Below, piece after piece: positions 14,216 to 20,478 of a stretch of DNA of 21,375 bases. A program made the position numbers and the translations under genes. A model generated the notes under the pieces. That model searched no databases. It was not told where the DNA came from and worked only from the letters and a program-made list of their open reading frames with translations. The stretch is from Candidatus Nomurabacteria bacterium (lineage in GTDB: Bacteria > Patescibacteriota > Minisyncoccia > Phycocordibacterales > UBA9973): NCBI GenBank assembly GCA_020850295.1, contig JADZEV010000017.1, positions 1-21,375 of the forward strand, in the 5' to 3' direction. Numbering within the stretch: the first letter of the stretch is position 1; every line of letters starts with the position of its first letter.

Positions 14216-15327
14216 TCCTTTAGGTTTTCTATTTTTTCATGTATCGTTTTTTCTAGAGTTTTAATTTCTTCCATGTTTTCATTCAAAACACTACTTGCAT
14301 TTTCTAAGTTTTCTAGCTCTTTGGTTAAATTATTTATTTTATCTTCTTTGTGTTTCTTCTTTAAAACAGAGTCTGCATATAAATAGTGGTGTTTTCTTGA
14401 GTGCACTATCATAATAGTCAAAAGTATTATGATAATAATACCTCCTAAAATACTAAGTCCTATCCAAAGAGGCCCTCCTGTTAGTACAAACTTTTTATCT
14501 AATGCTGATAAATTTTCTTTTTCTGGGAAAGTTATCCATCTATCTTTTATGATGGATCTTTCCGATGGGGTTATTTCTTTAAGTCCAGCGTTCAAAATAA
14601 TCTGAAGATCTGGCATAGTTCTAGGCACAGCAAAAGAAAGCTCATACTCAAATCCTGTTTGCCCAGCAATCGTTACATACGACAGAACATCTCTTGAGGT
14701 GTAATAAGATAAAGATGCCAAATCCATAACAGCTGCGTCAACTTCTCCTAGTAAGAGTTTTTGGAGTCCAACCTCATCATCTGTAACAGGCTCAATAATA
14801 ATCCTCTGATAATTGTTTTTAATATAGTCAGAAACAGCATATCCATCAGTAATAGCAACTTGTTTAGCGTTAAAATCAGCCAAGGTCAAATCTATGGAAG
14901 ATTTTTTATAGTCTTTTCTGGTTACAATAACTGCTGGTATTTTAATAAAAGGCTCTGTGAAGTATAAAATATCTCCCAACTCTCCTTTTTCTGAAATAGC
15001 TAGAGCAATACCCTCTTTACCAGATTTTAAATCCTCCAAAATACTAGATCTTGATTTTGCTTCTAAATATGTTGGTTGAGCACCAAGTTTTCTAGCAACC
15101 AAATCTAAATAATCAACCGCCAAGCCTTTTGGTCTTATGCTCGGTGTAGAAGAAACAAAAGAAAAAGGAGGGTAAGATTTCTCAGGTCTTACAATAATAG
15201 TGTTATTTTTACTATCTAACCAATGCTGTTGCTCTGGCGCAAGAATTACTGCTTGGGCAGTTGCATGCAATAAAAATAGCGATACAAAAAAAATAAAACT
15301 GAGTCGATAAGAGACCATAATAGACAT
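14212..15327 (-). CDS. Membrane-anchored substrate-binding (SBP_bac_3) sensor-like protein, copy 2
   Basis: A 371-aa paralogue of the following gene with the same plan: signal peptide (about 1-26), a BvgS/EvgS-like lead-in (PEQQHWLDSKNNTIIV), a Venus flytrap domain (about 43-268), one transmembrane helix (about 286-308) and a charged coiled coil (about 325-370) with no enzymatic output domain. The place of the usual ligand Arg is Leu117. The shared core LLLGEVDAAVMDLASLSYYT (191-210) is almost identical in both copies. GATAAA (15339-15334, minus) preceded by TGT lies 6 nt before the ATG, and both paralogues share CTTAATATG at the start, so the promoter was duplicated with the gene. An internal ATG at codon 4 is an alternative start. 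Confidence 0.85.
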   Translation of the reverse strand: MSIMVSYRLSFIFFVSLFLLHATAQAVILAPEQQHWLDSKNNTIIVRPEKSYPPFSFVSSTPSIRPKGLAVDYLDLVARKLGAQPTYLEAKSRSSILEDLKSGKEGIALAISEKGELGDILYFTEPFIKIPAVIVTRKDYKKSSIDLTLADFNAKQVAITDGYAVSDYIKNNYQRIIIEPVTDDEVGLQKLLLGEVDAAVMDLASLSYYTSRDVLSYVTIAGQTGFEYELSFAVPRTMPDLQIILNAGLKEITPSERSIIKDRWITFPEKENLSALDKKFVLTGGPLWIGLSILGGIIIIILLTIMIVHSRKHHYLYADSVLKKKHKEDKINNLTKELENLENASSVLNENMEEIKTLEKTIHEKIENLKD

Positions 15328-15351
15328 ATTAAGTTTATCACAGCATAAAAC

Positions 15352-16443
15352 TTATGCACCTAAATTTATATTGTCTTCTTTCTTTTTTATTTCCTTTTCA
15401 GATAATTTGAGCTGTTCATCTTCTAGTTGAATTTTGTGATTAAGAATCTTCATTCTAAGTCGTGAATACCAAGGTATAAAGTATATGATAATCAGCAAAC
15501 AAACAACTGGTATAAGGAGTGCTAAAACATTTATAAGAACGACTAACCATTTAACCAGAGGACTGTTATTTACCAAAATTCTTGCCCCAAAACCAGGCTT
15601 CTGTGTTTGCTGTTCTTCATCTACAAGAAATGGCGTTATGTTGTACGCTCCAGCTACAAGATTTTCTGCTGATAAATACTGGAAAAAGCCATCTTCATCA
15701 TTTTTTATTAGAGCCTCTGTAGGTTTGTTTTTCTTGGGTTGAAGAGAGTCAATAAACTGCTCTCCTAGTGATTTTACTGATACATCTTTAAAGGTAAGTT
15801 TTGTTAGGGCATTTGGTTCGCCCTTGCCTCTTATGTAAGCCCTCGAAGCGTGATCTATAGACTCGGGATAGTCAGTAATAACCGGAAGAGCTACTTTTTT
15901 ACCTGTTACTTCATCTGTGGTTATTATAGCAATAGGGCTTTGTGGTATAGGATCAACTTTTATAGAAGGTACTTTTATTTTTATTGCTAAAGAAGATAGA
16001 TAGTCTATTACATTACTACCTAGACCGTCGTTAGCCAAAATTGATCCTTCAGAAAAAGATAGCGTTGCAACACCTTCTTTTCTTGCTACCATAGAAGCTG
16101 AAAATATAAAGCCGTTGTTACCTTGGTAGCCTGGGTTTAAAACTATACCCTCAAATCTTATTTGGTTTCCAACGATCTTTGGGTCACTAGTCCAGAAATT
16201 TATAATGTTTGATTCTCTATTTATTTTTGAAAAAGTAACTCCACCTGAAACACCTATAACACCTGATACAGCATTTATTGCTTGAGAAGGACTGTTTACA
16301 AAAATAGAGACATTGAAAGATTCGCCTACCGAAACCTCTTTTGGTGCAGAAATAACAAAATTTTCGGTCGCAAATACACTACTTGTAGAAAAGTATAGAT
16401 TAAAAAAAATAATAAAAATAAATAATTTAAATATGCTTTTCAT
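15352..16443 (-). CDS. Cohesin-like membrane-anchored surface protein B
   Basis: A 363-aa secreted and anchored protein. A signal peptide (1-25) is followed by a cohesin-like beta domain (about 28-156; VSVGESFNVSIFVNSPSQ, INAVSGVIGV, IRFEGIVLNPGYQGNNGF, ILANDGLG). Next come a proline-rich linker, a second beta-rich domain (about 200-290), a transmembrane helix (about 297-325) and a cytoplasmic charged coiled tail ending near residue 358. Cohesins bind dockerins; a dockerin protein is encoded two genes upstream in the same run. The start overlaps the preceding cohesin gene by 17 nt, and AAAGAGAAAAG precedes it. The cohesin assignment rests on sequence pattern and gene context, not a profile search. 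Confidence 0.75.
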   Translation of the reverse strand: MKSIFKLFIFIIFFNLYFSTSSVFATENFVISAPKEVSVGESFNVSIFVNSPSQAINAVSGVIGVSGGVTFSKINRESNIINFWTSDPKIVGNQIRFEGIVLNPGYQGNNGFIFSASMVARKEGVATLSFSEGSILANDGLGSNVIDYLSSLAIKIKVPSIKVDPIPQSPIAIITTDEVTGKKVALPVITDYPESIDHASRAYIRGKGEPNALTKLTFKDVSVKSLGEQFIDSLQPKKNKPTEALIKNDEDGFFQYLSAENLVAGAYNITPFLVDEEQQTQKPGFGARILVNNSPLVKWLVVLINVLALLIPVVCLLIIIYFIPWYSRLRMKILNHKIQLEDEQLKLSEKEIKKKEDNINLGA

Positions 16444-17347
16444 CTTTTCTCTTTTTATTATATGAGCGATATTTTAAGAGTGCAACAATAATAGTTAGAA
16501 CTATCGCCAATGTAACTATTCCATAATAACTATCTCCGGAAACAGTAACTTTTTGTTCTCTGAAATTACCAGAAAAATCATAAGCTCTTGCTGTTAATGG
16601 GTAATCAAACAGCCTATAAGGCAATGCGACTGGACTAGAAACTTCTTCAAAAGGTAAATCTCCTATTGAAACCTCATACCTTTCTATGCCACCATTTTCA
16701 TCTTCAGCATAAAAAACAGCAAGCTTTGGCGTCTTGCCGAAAACCGATCTTTCTAAAATATTAATAGTAAAAGGCTTTGGCTTTTCAGTATCTTCAGCCA
16801 AAACGGTTGCTCCATCACGATTGATATCTTGATTTACTTCTAATTGCTTAGATAAAACACTGACAGCGACCTCAGTCCCCTTACCATCATTTTGTAAAAC
16901 TAAAGATTTACCTATATCGATATTTGTTAATCCTTCTTTTTTAGAGATAAAATAGAGCCTAACTATCGGCACAGATTTATTGTTGGGATTAATAGGATCA
17001 TAAATTCTATCTAAACCTCCCGGTATAACGCCGGAGAAAGATATTGTTCCCTTATTTCTTTCTTTTGGTTCATTGACCCAAATAGGTAAACTACTTTGTT
17101 TTGCGCTAAAACCACTAAATGTCAAAAATTCATTTGAAAAAATAATATTTGATTCAACAGAGTTGATACTTTTCCCTTCAGTATCTAGTAAAACATCTAA
17201 ATAAAACTTTTGCCCTTTGGAGATGCTATTTGGAAAATCTAAAGATAATACTGCGGCAAAAGTTTTACTAGGAAATATAATAAAAATTGTTATAAAACCT
17301 ATTATTAAAACTAAATTATTTTTTTGTTTTTTAATTAAGTTAAACAT
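16427..17347 (-). CDS. Cohesin-like membrane-anchored surface protein A
   Basis: A 306-aa protein from ATG 17347. The frame also reaches a TTG at 17365 that would overlap the dockerin gene by 13 nt; the ATG lies 5 nt after that gene's stop and gives a better signal peptide (1-31). The cohesin-like domain spans about 33-166 (SISKGQKFYLDVLLDT, INSVESNIIFSNEFLTFSGF, KGTISFSGVIPGG, LQNDGKGTEV). A short segment DINRDG (174-179) looks like a calcium loop. An Ig-like domain follows at about 190-270, then a transmembrane helix (274-292) and a basic tail (RSYNKKRKDEK). It is probably displayed on the outer face as a receptor for a dockerin partner. Confidence 0.75.
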   Translation of the reverse strand: MFNLIKKQKNNLVLIIGFITIFIIFPSKTFAAVLSLDFPNSISKGQKFYLDVLLDTEGKSINSVESNIIFSNEFLTFSGFSAKQSSLPIWVNEPKERNKGTISFSGVIPGGLDRIYDPINPNNKSVPIVRLYFISKKEGLTNIDIGKSLVLQNDGKGTEVAVSVLSKQLEVNQDINRDGATVLAEDTEKPKPFTINILERSVFGKTPKLAVFYAEDENGGIERYEVSIGDLPFEEVSSPVALPYRLFDYPLTARAYDFSGNFREQKVTVSGDSYYGIVTLAIVLTIIVALLKYRSYNKKRKDEKHI

Positions 17348-17352
17348 AATAA

Positions 17353-18228
17353 TTATCCGTTCCAATAAAAAGCTAAAATACTGAAATCTACTAAATTAAT
17401 AATACCATCTGAATTTGTATCAACACACTTTGGCGGATTAGATTTTTGATACCAAAAAGCTAAGACTGAAAAATCAACAAGTGTCACTCTTTGGTCAAAA
17501 TTACAATCTCCTGGGATGTTATTAGTGGCTTCAGTTCTAAGTATTGATGCATTTCCTACAGAGATTCTTATCACCTTACTTGTTCTTGTGTCAGCTGGAT
17601 AGCTAGCTCTAAGAGAATAATCTCCCTGTTTTAGGTTAATAGGGATAGTTACATTATAAAAACCTTTATTATTACTAACTAATGAAAATACTTTTGATTC
17701 TGGTCCATCAAAAGCAATTTGAACTTCTGTATTTGGTAGCGCAGAACCTTCCACGGTTAAAAAATCTCCCTGTTTAACAGCTATTTTGTCTGTATCAATA
17801 GTTGGAGCAAATTTTATACCAGATATATCTGTTATTATCCCGCTGTATAGAACTGTCGGAAAGTTAAGTAAGGTAGATCTACGACCTAACTCGTCTGTAG
17901 CAAAAAGAGTAAAAAATTGCCAATTTGTTTCGTATATTGTTATAGAAAATTTACCTAAAGCATCTGCAGAAACAGTACTGATATCACCGTCTCTTTTTTG
18001 AACAGTCACTATAGCATTTGGATATGCAAGGCCAGAGAACCTAACTCCACTTTGGTAAACACCACCGCCCCCACCGCCAGGATCTATAGTTGGCAATGTT
18101 CCAACAACCGCAGAAACAGATACATTGTCATTTTGAGTTATTATTAAAGCACTAGCGTTCTGAAAATAAAAAAGTGGAAATATTAAAGCTAAAACAAAGA
18201 CAAGTTGTATAGTGATTTTTCTATACAT
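17353..18228 (-). CDS. Secreted protein with C-terminal type I dockerin
   Basis: A 291-aa exported protein with a signal peptide (1-28), a Gly6 linker (51-56), two beta-sandwich (Ig/CARDB-like) domains (about 58-125 and 140-225), and a C-terminal dockerin at about 238-290. The dockerin has two F-hand calcium loops. Loop 1 is GDCNFDQRVTLVD with Asp241, Asn243, Asp245 and Asp252. Loop 2 is VDTNSDGIINLVD with Asp270, Asn272, Asp274 and Asp281. Each is followed by a near-identical helix (FSVLAFWY, FSILAFYW). Cys242 and Cys268 could form a disulfide linking the loops. No transmembrane anchor or catalytic domain is visible, so it should be held at the surface through cohesin binding. It directly precedes two cohesin-like genes. 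Confidence 0.87.
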   Translation of the reverse strand: MYRKITIQLVFVLALIFPLFYFQNASALIITQNDNVSVSAVVGTLPTIDPGGGGGGVYQSGVRFSGLAYPNAIVTVQKRDGDISTVSADALGKFSITIYETNWQFFTLFATDELGRRSTLLNFPTVLYSGIITDISGIKFAPTIDTDKIAVKQGDFLTVEGSALPNTEVQIAFDGPESKVFSLVSNNKGFYNVTIPINLKQGDYSLRASYPADTRTSKVIRISVGNASILRTEATNNIPGDCNFDQRVTLVDFSVLAFWYQKSNPPKCVDTNSDGIINLVDFSILAFYWNG

Positions 18229-18235
18229 AATTTTT

Positions 18236-19258
18236 TCATATACCTTGCTCGTTTGAAAATCTTTTTTGAGCTTTTCTAATAATAGAACGGTTGTATCTCC
18301 TTAAGAAGAACCTGAGTAAGAAAAATGTCGGTATACCTAAAACAACAATGACTAGTGATAACTCAAGAGGAAATACAACAAAATATATTCCTTTACTTTT
18401 TACAACCTGGTCAGATACACCAAAAGAAGCAACTACTTTTGCTTTAAAAATACCAAATGCAAAATTATGCCATTCATTTTTTACTTCTTTAAAAAATGAG
18501 TATGATTCATTTCTAGCAAGGTCTTGCTCTCTTTGTTCTACTGAAGTTCTTTTGCTCCACTCTGGGTTAAATTTTCGAGTAGTTCCAGGTAGAACATTAC
18601 CATCAAACTGGTTTGCATTTACTCTTTTGGCAACCCAACCAAATATACTTCTTATAACCACATCTCCTTTTGGTTTTACCCTATCACCTCCTTGGTTTGA
18701 AAAGCGATACTCAAAACCAACAGGTAGTTGTTTGTAAAAATGTTTATTATTATTTATTTTAAAATCAACTAAACCTGCTTGCTCTCTAATATCTCCATTA
18801 ACTGATAGAAGTATTAGCATTCCTGTTTTTGTACCGATAGAAACCTGTCCAGGCTGACCTCCTGGTGATGTACCCCAAAACAAAGCTGCAAAGTACCCAC
18901 CTGGCTCTGCGTCTTTTGGGATTTTTATACTAAAAGACAATTCTTTTTGAGCACCTGGAGCAAGTGTTATTGAGGCCTGCTCTGTAGTGATCCATGTTCC
19001 AAGACCATCTTTTGCATCTACGAATGTAGGACTTCCTGTATCGCCTTGTGCTTCAAAGTTAGAAAAAGAAGCGTAATAAGTCTGAGTAGTATTTGTCTCA
19101 TTAACAAGACCCATCTTTTCTGTGAGAGTCTGTCCTGGATCACCTGCTATTTCGTATCGAATAGGTGTAATGGTAAGTGCTTGTGCTGTGCGAAAAAAAC
19201 CAACACTGATTACGAAGGTAATAACCGATGCAATAATCGTAAGTGTTGGTTTTTTCAT
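18236..19258 (-). CDS. DUF916-like (WxL host-binding type) anchored surface protein
   Basis: A 340-aa protein with a signal peptide (1-27), an Ig-like domain at about 28-155, a second domain at about 160-285, a transmembrane helix at about 293-318 and a basic cytoplasmic tail (RRYNRSIIRKAQKR). The first domain shows the pattern I recall for DUF916-type proteins: an opening TPIRYEIAGDPGQTLTEK, VNETN, TWI, then ITLAPGAQKELSFSIKIP and DAEPGGYFAALFW. In Firmicutes DUF916 proteins cooperate with WxL surface proteins on peptidoglycan. The gene lies 19 nt after the secreted Thr-rich surface protein and 7 nt before the dockerin gene, consistent with one surface complex. Confidence 0.75.
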   Translation of the reverse strand: MKKPTLTIIASVITFVISVGFFRTAQALTITPIRYEIAGDPGQTLTEKMGLVNETNTTQTYYASFSNFEAQGDTGSPTFVDAKDGLGTWITTEQASITLAPGAQKELSFSIKIPKDAEPGGYFAALFWGTSPGGQPGQVSIGTKTGMLILLSVNGDIREQAGLVDFKINNNKHFYKQLPVGFEYRFSNQGGDRVKPKGDVVIRSIFGWVAKRVNANQFDGNVLPGTTRKFNPEWSKRTSVEQREQDLARNESYSFFKEVKNEWHNFAFGIFKAKVVASFGVSDQVVKSKGIYFVVFPLELSLVIVVLGIPTFFLLRFFLRRYNRSIIRKAQKRFSNEQGI

Positions 19259-19277
19259 ATATCGTTAGATTAATTTA

Positions 19278-20357
19278 TTAGAAGTTTCCTGTTGCTACCC
19301 AATCAAGGTTTGTAGCGTAGCTACCTGCTGGTTGTGATGCTGGGATGTTTGCAAGGTATCGAACCGCAATAGAGTCAGATGACACTGGGCCTGTTGCAGA
19401 AGCTACTTGAGAAACGGTACTTGCAACAAACTTATAATCGTTTGCTGATGTTGAGTATCCTGAAGTAACTGTCCCTGTACCTGTCACTGTAGCACCAAGT
19501 GCAAACTGAGCAGATCCTGGTACTCCATCTGGGTCAGCGGTAATTGTTGCTGCTGCTATAGTATTTGCTCCTGAGGTAAGTGTAGGGCCGTTGTAGGTAA
19601 GTGTATATCCTGTTGTTGCGTTAGTTCCTACAGTCATTGTATGTGCAGTCACTGTTGAAGCAGAACCTGTTGCGGCACCATTTGCCCAACGAGCAGCTCC
19701 AGAAGTAAGTGCTCCGAATCCGACAGTGTTGTCATCATTTGCAAAAGTAAGTGTAGGAGCAACAGTCGCAGTAATGTTCACTGTTGCGTTTGTTTCTGCA
19801 ACAACTGCACCTGTAGCACTATCAGCACCTGACTCAGTAATAGTAAACACTGAAGAGTCTACATCAGTAGCCTTGTTTGTCATTGTTCCGTTACCAGCTG
19901 TTCCGTTGATAGTAAAGGTGATTGTTGGAGCAGCTCCAGAAGCAGTATATGATCCACAGGCAGTAACTTTGAAGTTGTTGGTTGTAGTGTTAATAGTAAC
20001 CGCTACGTTGTTTGGCCCAGCAGTACATGCTGGATCCACACCACTTGTTGAAGAGACTGCTGTCACTGTTCGAGCAGTACCGTCGTTAAAGCTGAAATCT
20101 GTTGCCTGCCAACTACCGATAGCATTAAGGATAAAGTCAGCATCGGCAAAGTCGTAGGTGATAGTCTCCCCTGTCGCAAAGGTGTTTGCCCCCACAAGCG
20201 TTGCAGTGATCACGTGTGTCGCAGTGGTGTTAACAGTAACAGATGAAAGAGTGTCTTTCACCCCTGTCATTTGTGCTGCTACAGCAATACCAGGATTAAA
20301 ACTGATTGATGCAAATACCATTGCAACAATCGAAACGGCGCTAATAATTTTCTTCAT
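19278..20357 (-). CDS. Secreted Thr/Ala-rich surface protein with WxL-like C-terminal module
   Basis: A 359-aa exported protein of low-complexity composition (Thr, Ala, Gly, Ser, Val). The frame reaches a GTG at 20399, but ATG 20357 starts a standard signal peptide (MKKIISAVSIVAMVFASISF, cleavage after AVAA) and is preferred. Residues about 35-200 form repetitive beta-rich sequence with one Cys pair (CTAG, ACGS). The C-terminal module (about 205-359; VGFGALTSGAARWA, TVTAHTMTVGTN, YKFVAST, AGSYATNLDWVATGNF) recurs in the next upstream gene. It has no transmembrane anchor or LPXTG, so attachment probably involves the C-terminal module and the DUF916-like neighbour. Its strong promoter and composition suggest an abundant coat or adhesin. 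It is more GC-rich than neighbouring genes. Confidence 0.85.
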   Translation of the reverse strand: MKKIISAVSIVAMVFASISFNPGIAVAAQMTGVKDTLSSVTVNTTATHVITATLVGANTFATGETITYDFADADFILNAIGSWQATDFSFNDGTARTVTAVSSTSGVDPACTAGPNNVAVTINTTTNNFKVTACGSYTASGAAPTITFTINGTAGNGTMTNKATDVDSSVFTITESGADSATGAVVAETNATVNITATVAPTLTFANDDNTVGFGALTSGAARWANGAATGSASTVTAHTMTVGTNATTGYTLTYNGPTLTSGANTIAAATITADPDGVPGSAQFALGATVTGTGTVTSGYSTSANDYKFVASTVSQVASATGPVSSDSIAVRYLANIPASQPAGSYATNLDWVATGNF

Positions 20358-20418
20358 AAAACGATAATAAAATATAATGATTGATAATTGTTTAAGCACT
20401 TACCTAGTACTTACATAT

Positions 20419-20447
20419 AGTATACCAATCTCATTTTCGAGAATCAA
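20419..20447 (-). promoter_or_regulatory. Strong promoter of the surface-protein gene cluster
   Basis: On the minus strand TTGATT (20447-20442), exactly 17 nt, then TATACT (20424-20419) preceded by TG one base upstream: an extended sigma70-type promoter. The start should be near 20412, giving a leader of about 55 nt to the ATG at 20357. The spacer contains TCTC and GAGA as short inverted arms that could be an operator. Confidence 0.7.
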
Positions 20448-20478
20448 GTATTCTACCTCAGTTTTCCACAGTTTTTGA

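Noticed and set aside
17348..17365. TTG start for cohesin-like protein A
   Set aside because: It would overlap the dockerin gene by 13 nt; an ATG 5 nt after that gene's stop begins a normal signal peptide.
18291..18737. 148-codon plus-strand frame opposite the DUF916-like gene
   Set aside because: Antisense to a gene with signal peptide, domains and transmembrane helix in correct order; no independent support.
19726..20157. 143-codon plus-strand frame opposite the Thr/Ala-rich surface gene
   Set aside because: It arises because the opposite gene is GC-richer and low in complementary stops; it is Val/Ala-rich nonsense without start context.
20358..20399. GTG start extending the surface protein by 14 residues
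   Set aside because: The extension places extra residues before a perfect signal peptide; the ATG at 20357 fits better, with the promoter about 60 nt upstream.
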